Shown piece after piece: positions 26,849 through 36,076 of a stretch of DNA of 64,000 nucleotides. The translations under genes and the position numbers were made by a program. Each line of letters starts with the position of its first letter. Position 1 is the stretch's first letter. The stretch lies in contig NZ_CP022657.1 of NCBI RefSeq assembly GCF_002243515.1, forward strand, positions 2,471,001 through 2,535,000, in the 5' to 3' direction. Source of the stretch: Tumebacillus algifaecis (GTDB lineage Bacteria > Bacillota > Bacilli > Tumebacillales > Tumebacillaceae). The notes beneath the pieces are model-generated. The model saw nothing but the letters and a program-made list of their open reading frames with translations, did not search any database and was not told where the DNA came from.

Positions 26849-27877
26849 TTACCTACGGTGGTGCTCCCAATCACGAGAAAGTTCCTCATGTCTGAGTCCC
26901 TCTCCCAAAACCAAATCGTCCGGCTCGATCTTCATCAACTCATCTCGCGTCGGACTGCTAGCCTCGAGCAGTCGTACCGCTTGCAGTCGCACCGCTTTTT
27001 CGATGACATTGCGCACCATGCGGGCGTTGCTAAAGTTACGCTGGCCACTTGTGGCCGAGTTGCGCAGGAATGTGCGCAGTCTGCTTGACGCTTCCGATGA
27101 CAATTTGTATTCGCGCTTGCGAAGCATCGTGTCGGCGATTTGCATCAATTCCGATTCGCTATAGTCCTCAAAGTTCACCACGATCGGGAAACGAGACGGC
27201 AGGCCAGGGTTGGTGCGCAAGAACAGATCCATTTCATGACCATACCCGGCCAAGATGATCACCACGTCATTCTTGTGATCTTCCAGACCTTTTACCATCG
27301 TGTCGATGGCCTCTTTCCCAAAATCTTTTTCACCGCCGCGTGCTAGGGAATACGCTTCATCGATAAACATAATACCGCCCAATGCTTTTTTGATGTGGTC
27401 CCGCGTCTTTTGCGCCGTATGTCCAATGTACTCCCCGACCAGATCGGCGCGTTCCACTTCGACCAGATGTCCTTTGGACAGCACGCCCATCTCGCGCAGA
27501 AGTTTTGCGAGAATGCGGGCGACCGTCGTCTTTCCCGTGCCCGGGTTCCCTTTGAAAATCATATGCAACACGATCGGCTCCGTGGCTAGTTTCGCTTGGG
27601 CGCGCTTTTGTTGGATTTGCACAAATGCATAGATCTCCTTGACCAACGTCTTCACTTGCTTCAGGCCGATCATCGAGTCTAGCTCGTTCAAAATTTGCTG
27701 AAAGCGCTGCATCTCTGACTGCGTCGAACGGTTCCCTTCTCTGCGCACCGCAGGAGGGCTCCCCGATCCGTACAGCCGTCTTAGTGCTTCGTTCAGCGCC
27801 ACCTCCCCGTTGCGGTACTGATCGATCACATCCACTCCATCCCGCTGGTTCGGCGGCTTCTGACCGCTCCTCAACAC
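26849..27877 (-). CDS. spoVK: stage V sporulation protein K, AAA+ ATPase (CbxX/CfxQ family)
   Basis: 342-residue cytosolic AAA+ ATPase needed for spore maturation in Bacillus. Walker [10 protein letters not shown] near 110-118, Walker [12 protein letters not shown] near 167-177, sensor region VVIILAGYG and arginine-finger region NPGLPSRFP are intact, and the usual C-terminal lid follows. The start is GTG at 27877, eight bases after GAGGTGG. The 3' end overlaps the first codons of what was once the GTPase gene (MRNFLVIG, then P-loop decayed), so this copy has been cut away from its partner, now at 25713. A near-identical 5' copy lies at 50452-51038. This is the only complete copy in the window. 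Confidence 0.95.
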   Translation of the reverse strand: MLRSGQKPPNQRDGVDVIDQYRNGEVALNEALRRLYGSGSPPAVRREGNRSTQSEMQRFQQILNELDSMIGLKQVKTLVKEIYAFVQIQQKRAQAKLATEPIVLHMIFKGNPGTGKTTVARILAKLLREMGVLSKGHLVEVERADLVGEYIGHTAQKTRDHIKKALGGIMFIDEAYSLARGGEKDFGKEAIDTMVKGLEDHKNDVVIILAGYGHEMDLFLRTNPGLPSRFPIVVNFEDYSESELMQIADTMLRKREYKLSSEASSRLRTFLRNSATSGQRNFSNARMVRNVIEKAVRLQAVRLLEASSPTRDELMKIEPDDLVLGEGLRHEELSRDWEHHRR

Positions 27878-28011
27878 GTTGTTTCCACCTCACTTTGACA
27901 AGAGTGTTGTATAGCCTATGTGGCTCTTGCGGGATGGGTGAATGTCTACGGTCACTCTATCCAACGTAAAAAAGCCGGAACTGATTTCCGGCTTGCTGAA
28001 ATTTCTTGTAA
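27291..28011. repeat. 0.72-kb direct repeat, left copy (spoVK 5' region)
   Basis: Almost identical by eye to 50452-51171, same orientation. It covers the first 195 codons or so of spoVK, its upstream region and the hairpin at 27968-27993. Both copies end abruptly at the same bases, TTTACCATCG on one side and CTTGTAA on the other. Confidence 0.9.
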
Positions 28012-28259
28012 TCGTCCTGATCAAAAGGCAGTTTAAGTGATCGATGCAGTCTTATAATTATTGATTTCAAGTACAGCTCGATTGAATGGCGATACAAATA
28101 CTGAACAGGCATGGGGATGTACGTTGTTCCAAAATTACCCATCTCTTCTGCATACTCCTTTGATTGAAACAAGAAGTCTGCGGTTTTTTGGAAAGTGTCT
28201 GCAGTCGCTGCAAAACCATTATCAATATGATCTGTTGGTGGCAAAAAAAACTCATTCAA
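27957..28259 (-). pseudogene. small ORF truncated by the repeat boundary, unrecognised
   Basis: 100-residue frame starting TTG 28259 with GGGGAG eight bases upstream. Residues 1-85 look like a genuine helical protein (SIELYLKSIIIRLHR). The last 15 codons (QQAGNQFRLF) are read from the terminator hairpin inside the 0.72-kb repeat, so the natural C-terminus is lost. The family is not recognised. Confidence 0.5.
27968..27993 (-). terminator. hairpin inside the direct repeat
   Basis: AGCCGGAA-ATCAG-TTCCGGCT followed by TTTTTT on the minus strand. The same hairpin is in the right repeat copy near 51130-51153. Confidence 0.8.
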
Positions 28260-28415
28260 AGTATCATCTCCCCTTTTAGGCTTGCACTTCGCAAATATGC
28301 ACCGGACACCTTGTGCAGCGACTCGGAAAGAAATAAAAATGCCCTGTAGTTAGAAAGGGCGGCTCGGCCGAGTAACGACTTTCACCATTCCGTGTGATGT
28401 CAAGCCATCGTGATC

Positions 28416-28752
28416 TTAACTAATCTGCTCCATTTTCAACTCGGTTTCGTGGTTACACTTCGGGCATTTCCCTGATACTTTGTAACGAGTAGCTTTATTT
28501 GGCACTGGCAAATTTGCGGCCAAAACAACGGCTCGAACGGTTTGAAGTCACATCGATCGTCCGCGCGTCGCCCTGATAGCCCGGCATCATCACATCGACG
28601 ATCGCCAGATGCACGCGCTCCTCCTCCAGCAGCCGCGACGCCGCCGCTCCATCCTCCGCCGGAAGCACGCGATAGCCTTCTTTTTGCAGATAAAAACCAA
28701 CCAAAGTTCGCAGATGCGGATCATCATCTGCTATCAGGATTGCAAGTCTCAT
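28416..28752 (-). pseudogene. truncated response regulator receiver domain plus zinc-ribbon scrap
   Basis: From ATG 28752 (GGAGG seven bases upstream) the frame encodes the start of a receiver domain: ILIADDDPHLR with the acidic pair, and AIVDVMMPGYQG with the phosphorylated Asp. It then breaks into unrelated sequence and stops at 28495. In another frame, down to a stop at 28416, is KCPKCNHETELKMEQ, a zinc-ribbon-like end of some other gene. Two deleted genes appear joined here. No kinase partner or DNA-binding domain remains. Confidence 0.6.
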
Positions 28753-28782
28753 CGGGTTCCCTCCATCTCCACTCCATCATAA

Positions 28783-28815
28783 CAAAAAAGCGTGCAGAGT
28801 TCGTCTGCACGCTTC
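28783..28815 (-). terminator. terminator of NRPS operon 2
   Basis: AAGCGTGCAGA pairs with TCTGCACGCTT and six T follow on the minus strand, five bases after the stop at 28820. Confidence 0.9.
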
Positions 28816-28819
28816 TTGC

Positions 28820-31800
28820 CTATCTCACGATCAGTTGCTGATAGAAACGCTGTACTTCTTCGGCTAAAACCTCAACGTCCGGCGCTTGCAGCAGCGCGTA
28901 GTGATCGCCTGCCGCGCTCGCCAGCTGAATCGGTGCGTCGATCAGCGTGCTCCAGCCCAGCGTCGGGTGGTCGTCCGCATCGAGTGCCCCCCCGTTGGCG
29001 AGGAGGAGAAGGGTCCGGACGGACACGCTTTGCGCAGGGGCGTACTGCTCTTGGGCCCGCACGTTCGCCTCGTACAAGCGGAACAGTTTCTTCAGTCCCG
29101 GCAGGTCGAGTTCCTCCGGCGCCATGCCCTGTGCCCGCAGCGATGGCCACAGCCCGTCAAGCGTGCCGTGCGCTGTGAACAGCTGCTCCAGTTGGCCTCC
29201 TGCCTCGCTGCCTGCCGTCGCCAGCAAGTCGCGCAGGAATCCGTGCAGCAAGTCCGCATCGCCTTTCGCCGCCGACCGCCGGTACAAGCTGACCGGCGCA
29301 AAGCTGTCAAACAGCGCCAGCATCGCGACCTCCTCGCCGCTTGCCTGCAGCTGCCGCGCCATCTCAAAGGCGACCACGCCGCCAAACGACCAGCCGCCGA
29401 GATGGTACGGCCCATGAGGCTGTTCCGTGCGCAGCGCGGCGATGTAGGACGCGGCCATCGCTTCGACCGAAGCGAGACCGGACGCCTGCAAGGCATAGAC
29501 CGCAAAGTCCTGTTGCAAAAGCGACGCCAACTGCGCGTAGCAGAACGCGGTGCCGCCGATCGGGTGGACGAGGAAGAGCGGGGTGCCTGTCGCTTGTCCG
29601 ACTGCAAAACGCACCAGCGGCGAAAATGCTGCCGCCTCGTCGCGGTCGCGAAGCGCAGCGGCCAGCTCGCGGATCGTCGCCAGCTTGAACAGCGCGTTCA
29701 AGGGCAGTTCGCGGCCGAAGCGCTGGGCGATTCGCGAGATCAGGCGGATCGCGGCGATCGAGTGCCCGCCGATCTTGAAGAAATGATCGTCGATGCCGAT
29801 CGGGCGCTGGCCGAGCAGCTCTTCCCAGATCTGCACCAGCTTCGCTTCCAACTCATCGCGCGGCGGCGACAGAAGCTGTTCCCGGCTCTCCGTTTCCCCG
29901 GTTCCGAGGGCGGCGAGCGCCTTGTAGTCGGCTTTCCCGTTGTGGTTGACCGGAATCCGGTCGAGCAGCAGGAGCTGCGGCACCATGTAGAGCGGCAATT
30001 TGGCCTGCAGATACGCTTCGATCTCCTCCCGGCGCGCCGGGTCGGCGACTGTATAGCCGACGAGGACCGGCTCGCCGTTGCTGCCCTTCGGAGCCGCGAC
30101 GACCGCTTGCTGCACCGCCTCGTGCTCGCTCAGCACGCGCTCGACCTCGCTTAGCTCGATGCGCAGCCCGCGAATCTTCACCTGGCTGTCGTTGCGCCCC
30201 AGATACTCGATGTTGCCATCGGGCAGGAAGCGCGCCAAGTCCCCGGTGCGGTACAAATGGCCTCCGGTGCGGAAGAGATCGTCGAGGAAGCGCTCGCGAG
30301 TCATCTCCGCGCGGTCATGATAGCCCCGCCCGACCTGCACGCCGCCGATGTACAGCTCGCCGACCGAACCGATCGGCACCGGCTGCAGCTGGGCATCGAG
30401 AATGTGCAGCTGCGTGTTCGCGACCGGTCGCCCAATCGGTACCAGCGGCCACGGGCTGTCCGGGCGGCACTGCCAGTACGTGACATCGACCGCCGCTTCC
30501 GTCGGGCCATACAAGTTGTGCAGCTCGGCGGTGTACCGCGCGAGGAATTTCTGCTGCAGCGGGAACGGCAAGGCCTCCCCGCTGCAGAACACCAAGCGCA
30601 GGCTCGCGCAAAGCGCCGGGTCGGCCGCTTCGACGAACACATTCAGCATCGACGGCACAAAATGCAGCGTCGTCACGCCCTGCGCGGCGATCAGTCCGCT
30701 CAGGTAGCGCAGGTCTTTGTGTCCGCCCGGACGGGCGAGCACCAGCTTCGCCCCGGTCACCAGCGGCCAAATGAACTCCCAGACCGACACGTCGAAGCTG
30801 TACGGCGTCTTTTGCAGCACGACATCCTCCGCCGTCAGCCCGTACTGCTCCTGCATCCAGAGGATGCGGTTGCAGATGCTGCGGTGGGTGATCATCGCGC
30901 CTTTCGGTTTGCCGGTCGAGCCGGACGTGTAGATCATATAAGCCAGCGTGTCCGGGTCGTACGGCGCCGGTTCGAAGTCCGCTTCGCCATCCATCCCGGC
31001 AGCCTCCGCCAGCAGGTCTTCCGCGACCAGCACCGTGCCGATGCTCGGCGGCACCAGATCGAGCCACTTGCGCTGAGTGAGCAGCACGCCGATGCCCGCA
31101 TCTTCGAACATCTCCTGCAAGCGCGCTTCCGGGAACTCCGGGTCGAACGGTACGTACGCGCCGCCCGCTTTCATGATGCCGTACAAGCTCGCCACCAGCT
31201 CCAGGGAACGCTCGAACAGCAGGCCAACTTTTGTCTCCGCGCCTGCTCCTTGCGCCTGCAGCACGCGGGCGATCTTGTTCGCCTGCGCATTCAAGTGTCC
31301 ATAGGTCCACTCTTCCCCTTCAAACTGCAACGCGGTGCGGTCGGGCGTTTTGGCAACTTGCTGTGCGAACAGGTCGTGGATGCAATGCACCGGATAGTCG
31401 CGCTCCGTCTCGTTCCACGCCGCCAACTGCCCGAGTTCGGCCGGAGACAGCAGGTTCACCCGCTTGTGCTCGGCGTCCGCATCTTCGGTCATCGCGGTCA
31501 GCACCGCGCGGAAATAGCCTGCGATGCGCCCGATGCTCTCTTGGGAAAATTGGGCCTGGTCGTAGCGCAAGTCCAGCCGCACCGCCGCATCGAGCTCCAA
31601 GCCAAACTCGGCGCCAAACGCAAATGAGGTGTCCGCATGCCCTCTTTCGTCCACGACCTGCAGATGCGGATACTCCTCCACTTCGTTTAACACATGGAAG
31701 TGGGTGTAGTTGAAGAACGTCTCAAACAGTTCCTGCCCGCCTTGATCCTGCTGGATCTGCGCCAGCGGATAGTGGCGGTGCGGCAGCGTCTCCTGCTCTT

Positions 31801-34800
31801 TTTCAAAAACGGAAAAGATCAGTTCGCGCCAGGAAGCGGACGTCGGCTCGACGCGCAGCGGTAGCGTGTGCAGGAACATGCCCAGCGTCCGCTCGCTGTC
31901 CTGCTGTTCCGGGCGGCCGTTGAACACCACCCCGGTCAGCACGTCGTCTTGGCTGCACAGCAGGCTGACCACCCGCAGATGCGCCGTCAGCAGCACGCTT
32001 TTCACCGGTACGCCGAGCTGGCGGGCCAGTCCGGTCACCTTTTCGGACAGCTCGGGCGCGATCGCCACGCGTTCCATCCCCATCGCCGACGGCAGCTCTT
32101 CCCCGATGCGGGCCTGTCTGCGCGGCAGTTGGTTCAATGTCGCGCCGGACAGCCGCTCCCGCCAGAACGCTTGGGTCTGCTCCGAACGGAGCGCCTTTTG
32201 TTCCAGGCGGATGAACTCTTTGTATGACGCGACGGGCGGCGCGGGCAAAGGTTCGGCCAGCCCCAGATGGTGCAGGTACAGGCTGAACAACTCGGTCTGC
32301 AGCGTCGCCACGCTCCACCCGTCCAAGATCGCGTGATGCTCGGTGATGCCCAGATGGAATGTCGCTTCATCCAAACGGTGGAAGGCAAAGCGCAGGATCG
32401 GAGCTTGCGTCCAGTCGATCGGATGCGCGCGCTCATTTTCAATCCAAGCGTCAAGGAACGCGGCCTGCCGGTCGGCCGCTTGGCCGCGCAGGTCTTCGAA
32501 CACCATCGGCACCTCGGCCTCGCGATGCACCAACTGCATCGGCACGCTGTATGTGGTCAGATCGAACGAGGTCCGCAAGATCGCATGGCGCGCAGCCATC
32601 TCCCCGACCGCTTTTTTCCATGCCGCTTCCTGATAAGGAGCTTGCAGCTTGAAGCTGTGAACGTTGTGATACAGATGCTGGCCGGCGTCCATCTTGCTGT
32701 GGAAGAGCATCCCCAGCTGCGATTGGGACAGCGGATAGGCGTCTTCGATCCCCGGCAAGAGCAAGGCGCGGTCTGCTTCGCTGAGCAGCTCGGCTTCTGC
32801 CGCTCCTCCCTTTTCCGCTTCTCCCGCCGTCGCGATCGCCTGCAGCAGACTGCGCACCGTCGGGTGCTTGAACAGCTCCTGCATCCCGATTTCGATCCCG
32901 GCCGCCCGCGCCTGATACAAGATCTGCAAGGAGCGGATCGAATCCCCGCCGAGTTCAAAATAGTTGTCGGTCACCCCGACCTGCTCCACCTGCAGCACGC
33001 GCGACCAGATCTCCGCCAACGCCCGCTCGGCATCGGTCGCCGGAGCTTCGTACGGACGGGACAGAGAGCTGCGCTCCTGCTCCGGCACAGGCAAGGCGCG
33101 CACGTCCGTCTTGCCGTTGATCGTCACCGGCACGCTGTCGATGTTGACAAAGAAGCCCGGCACCATATACTCCGGCACTTTCCCGGCGACGAATTCGCGC
33201 AGGCGCTCCGTCTGCAGCGCATCAACTCCGCTCCTCGGCACCACGAAGCCTACCAGCCCTTGGCTGCCGGACGGCAGCGTCTTCACCGCCACGACCGCTT
33301 CGGCCACGTCCGGGTGTTGCAGGAGCGCCGCTTCGATCTCGCCCAGCTCGATGCGGAAGCCGCGAAGCTTCACCTGCGTGTCGGCGCGACCCCGGTATTC
33401 CAGCTCGCCGTTGGGCAGGCGGCGGGCCACGTCGCCCGTCTTGTACAGCTTGCCGGATCCAGCTGCCCCGTACGGATGAGGCAGAAAACGCTCGGCGGTC
33501 AGCTCCGGCCGGTTGTGATAGCCGCGCGCGACTCCAGCGCCTTCGACATACATCTCGCCAAACACGCCGACCGGCACCGGCTGCAGTTCTTCATCCAACA
33601 CATGCACCTTGAGGTCGGGGATCGGCACGCCGATCGAACTGCTGCCAACTGCCGCCGCCTCTTCCCCCGAGATGACGCGATAGGTGACATGCACCGTCGT
33701 CTCCGTGATCCCGTACATGTTCACCAGCTGCGGCTGTTGGTCGCCATGTCGGTCAAACCACGGACGCAGCACGCGGAAGTCGAGCGCCTCGCCGCCGAAG
33801 ATCACATAGCGCAGCGACAACGCTGCCGACCGCTGCAGCTGATCGACCCCGATCAGCTGACGGAAGCTGGACGGCGTCTGGTTCAGCACCGTCACCTTGC
33901 GACGGGCGAGCAGTTGGTAAAACGACTCCGGCGAACGGCTGACCCAGTACGGCACGACGACCAGTCGCCCGCCGTAGAACAGCGCCCCCCAGATCTCCCA
34001 CACGGAAAAGTCGAAGGCGTAGGAGTGGAACAGCGTCCAGACATCCCCTTCGCCAAAACCGTACCAGGCCTCCGTCTGCGCAAACAGGCGATGCACATGG
34101 CCATGCTCGATCAGCACGCCTTTCGGTTTCCCCGTCGAGCCGGACGTGTAGATCACATAGGCCAGATTCGACGGCTGCACATCCAGCGCCGGATTGTCGG
34201 CCGCATACGCCGCCAACTGCTGCTGAACAGCATCCAGCTCGATCACCTGCAGCCCCTCCGGCCGTTCGTCCAGCACGCCGCCTTGCGTCACCAGCACCTT
34301 CGCGTTCGCATCTTCCAAAATGAAGCCTGTGCGCTCCGCTGGCGAGGCCGGATCGACCGGCACATAAGCAGCGCCCGCCTTCAGCACGCCGAGAATCGCC
34401 GTGATCATCACAAGCGACCTTTCCAAACAGAGCACGACGAGGTCTTCCCGCTGCACGCCGCTGTCCAGCAGCAGGCGCGCCAGGCGGTTGGCCTGCTCAT
34501 TCAGCTCGCGGTAAGTCAGCGTCTTCCCTTCATACTCCACCGCCACGCTGTCCGGCGTGCGCTCCGCCTGCTGTTCAAAGCGCAGATGAATGCACTCTGC
34601 AGCTTCCGCTTGCTGCGGCAGCGCTTCCAGCCCCGCTTCAAACCTCTGCCACTCTTCCTTCGTCAGCAGCGGCACTTTCTCCACCGCCCCGTCCGGGTCG
34701 GCAGCCAGCCCCTCCAGCAGCACGAGGAAATGCGCGGCCATCCGCTCCACCGTCGCCGGGCCGAACAGCTCCGCGTTGTACTCAAAGCGCCCCTGCGCCT

Positions 34801-36040
34801 GCCCCTTGCCCGTGCGGACATAAAAGGCAAAATCAAACTTCGCCGTCACAGCGGGCGTCTCAATCCCCGTCACCGTCACGCCCGGCAGCGACAAAAAGCT
34901 CTCCTCGCCGCTTTCGTTCAAGCACTCGAACAAGACTTGGAACAGGGGCGTATGATGCAGACTGCGCTCCGTGCTGACCTCTTCGACGATCTTGTCAAAA
35001 GGCGCCTCGGCGTAGGGCATCATCTCCAGACACGCCGCCTGCACTTCCTGCAGACGCTCCCGGAACGTCACGCCGCGCTTCATTTGCGCACGGTGCACCA
35101 GCGTGTTGACGAAAAAGCCGATCACCTCTTGCAGGCCGTCCTGATTGCGGTTGGCGTCGAGCGTCCCGATGCAGAAATCATCCTGGCCGCTGTAGCGGTA
35201 CAAAAACACCTGCAAGGCGGTCAGATAGACCATAAACGCCGTCGCGTTCTCCGCATGCCCCAGCCGCTCCAGCGCGGCGGCGACCCCTTCGCCAATCGCA
35301 AATTCATAACTGCCTCCGCGACTGGTCGGCTGTGAGCTGCGCGGACGGTCGGACGGCAGGTCGAGCAGGGGCAGATGCCCCTCCAGCCGCTTTTTCCAGA
35401 ACTGCATCTGCTCGGTGAACGCGTCTGACTCCAGCCATTCTTCCTGCCAGACCGCATAGTCGCCGAACTGCAGCTCCGGCTCCGGCAGTTCGACCGTCTC
35501 CCCGGCGGCAAACGCCGCATAGTGCGCCTCCAGCTCTTGGAACAGCACCTGTACCGACCAGCCGTCGATGATGATGTGATGAATCGTCAGGAGCAGCAGA
35601 TGATCGTTGTCCGCAAAAGCGATCAGATGGGCGCGGATCAAGGGCCCGGTCGCCAGTTGGAACGGCTTCAAAGCTTCCGCATGCGCCAGCTCCATCGCCC
35701 GCGCATCTCGCACTGCTTCCGAGAGACCTGTCTCGCTCAGCACCGCCAGCGGAAGCAGCAGGCGGGGCGCCGCCACTTGCACCGGCACCCCTTCGTCGTA
35801 GAGCAGGCGGGTGCGGAGCGCCTCATGGCGCTCCACGACGGCGTTCAGGCTGTCACGCAGCGCCTGCACATCCAACCGACCGCGCAGCCGCAGCGGGAAG
35901 GACAGGTTATACGCCGGATTCCCGGGGATCAGTTCCTCTAAAAACCAGAGGCGTTTTTGCGAAGCGGAGGCGGGAAAGACATAGCTTTCCTCGCCTTCAA
36001 ACACGCCTTCCAGCAGCGCTTCGTTCGGCTTTGTAGGCAT
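28820..36040 (-). CDS. NRPS, C-A(Thr)-T-C-A(Ser)-T-TE (2406 aa)
   Basis: Termination synthetase of operon 2. Domains by approximate residue: C 20-450 (HHIIIDGW), A 480-970, T 1010-1075 (GGDSIRS), C 1100-1510 (HHAILDGW), A 1545-2030, T 2060-2120 (GGHSIAA), TE 2145-2400 with GWSFGG. Specificity letters read by eye against GrsA numbering are D-F-W-N-I-G-M-V-H for the first A and D-V-W-H-F-S-L-V-D for the second. With the A10 Lys these are the established Thr and Ser codes, so the product should end Thr-Ser. The TE releases it by hydrolysis or, given the Thr and Ser hydroxyls, possibly lactonisation. There is no epimerase or methyltransferase domain. ATG 36040 follows AAAGGAAC. An MFS exporter lies directly upstream in the same operon. 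Confidence 0.97.
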   Translation of the reverse strand: MPTKPNEALLEGVFEGEESYVFPASASQKRLWFLEELIPGNPAYNLSFPLRLRGRLDVQALRDSLNAVVERHEALRTRLLYDEGVPVQVAAPRLLLPLAVLSETGLSEAVRDARAMELAHAEALKPFQLATGPLIRAHLIAFADNDHLLLLTIHHIIIDGWSVQVLFQELEAHYAAFAAGETVELPEPELQFGDYAVWQEEWLESDAFTEQMQFWKKRLEGHLPLLDLPSDRPRSSQPTSRGGSYEFAIGEGVAAALERLGHAENATAFMVYLTALQVFLYRYSGQDDFCIGTLDANRNQDGLQEVIGFFVNTLVHRAQMKRGVTFRERLQEVQAACLEMMPYAEAPFDKIVEEVSTERSLHHTPLFQVLFECLNESGEESFLSLPGVTVTGIETPAVTAKFDFAFYVRTGKGQAQGRFEYNAELFGPATVERMAAHFLVLLEGLAADPDGAVEKVPLLTKEEWQRFEAGLEALPQQAEAAECIHLRFEQQAERTPDSVAVEYEGKTLTYRELNEQANRLARLLLDSGVQREDLVVLCLERSLVMITAILGVLKAGAAYVPVDPASPAERTGFILEDANAKVLVTQGGVLDERPEGLQVIELDAVQQQLAAYAADNPALDVQPSNLAYVIYTSGSTGKPKGVLIEHGHVHRLFAQTEAWYGFGEGDVWTLFHSYAFDFSVWEIWGALFYGGRLVVVPYWVSRSPESFYQLLARRKVTVLNQTPSSFRQLIGVDQLQRSAALSLRYVIFGGEALDFRVLRPWFDRHGDQQPQLVNMYGITETTVHVTYRVISGEEAAAVGSSSIGVPIPDLKVHVLDEELQPVPVGVFGEMYVEGAGVARGYHNRPELTAERFLPHPYGAAGSGKLYKTGDVARRLPNGELEYRGRADTQVKLRGFRIELGEIEAALLQHPDVAEAVVAVKTLPSGSQGLVGFVVPRSGVDALQTERLREFVAGKVPEYMVPGFFVNIDSVPVTINGKTDVRALPVPEQERSSLSRPYEAPATDAERALAEIWSRVLQVEQVGVTDNYFELGGDSIRSLQILYQARAAGIEIGMQELFKHPTVRSLLQAIATAGEAEKGGAAEAELLSEADRALLLPGIEDAYPLSQSQLGMLFHSKMDAGQHLYHNVHSFKLQAPYQEAAWKKAVGEMAARHAILRTSFDLTTYSVPMQLVHREAEVPMVFEDLRGQAADRQAAFLDAWIENERAHPIDWTQAPILRFAFHRLDEATFHLGITEHHAILDGWSVATLQTELFSLYLHHLGLAEPLPAPPVASYKEFIRLEQKALRSEQTQAFWRERLSGATLNQLPRRQARIGEELPSAMGMERVAIAPELSEKVTGLARQLGVPVKSVLLTAHLRVVSLLCSQDDVLTGVVFNGRPEQQDSERTLGMFLHTLPLRVEPTSASWRELIFSVFEKEQETLPHRHYPLAQIQQDQGGQELFETFFNYTHFHVLNEVEEYPHLQVVDERGHADTSFAFGAEFGLELDAAVRLDLRYDQAQFSQESIGRIAGYFRAVLTAMTEDADAEHKRVNLLSPAELGQLAAWNETERDYPVHCIHDLFAQQVAKTPDRTALQFEGEEWTYGHLNAQANKIARVLQAQGAGAETKVGLLFERSLELVASLYGIMKAGGAYVPFDPEFPEARLQEMFEDAGIGVLLTQRKWLDLVPPSIGTVLVAEDLLAEAAGMDGEADFEPAPYDPDTLAYMIYTSGSTGKPKGAMITHRSICNRILWMQEQYGLTAEDVVLQKTPYSFDVSVWEFIWPLVTGAKLVLARPGGHKDLRYLSGLIAAQGVTTLHFVPSMLNVFVEAADPALCASLRLVFCSGEALPFPLQQKFLARYTAELHNLYGPTEAAVDVTYWQCRPDSPWPLVPIGRPVANTQLHILDAQLQPVPIGSVGELYIGGVQVGRGYHDRAEMTRERFLDDLFRTGGHLYRTGDLARFLPDGNIEYLGRNDSQVKIRGLRIELSEVERVLSEHEAVQQAVVAAPKGSNGEPVLVGYTVADPARREEIEAYLQAKLPLYMVPQLLLLDRIPVNHNGKADYKALAALGTGETESREQLLSPPRDELEAKLVQIWEELLGQRPIGIDDHFFKIGGHSIAAIRLISRIAQRFGRELPLNALFKLATIRELAAALRDRDEAAAFSPLVRFAVGQATGTPLFLVHPIGGTAFCYAQLASLLQQDFAVYALQASGLASVEAMAASYIAALRTEQPHGPYHLGGWSFGGVVAFEMARQLQASGEEVAMLALFDSFAPVSLYRRSAAKGDADLLHGFLRDLLATAGSEAGGQLEQLFTAHGTLDGLWPSLRAQGMAPEELDLPGLKKLFRLYEANVRAQEQYAPAQSVSVRTLLLLANGGALDADDHPTLGWSTLIDAPIQLASAAGDHYALLQAPDVEVLAEEVQRFYQQLIVR

Positions 36041-36076
36041 GAGGTTCGTTCCTTTCGTGGTGGATTTCGTGGTGGA

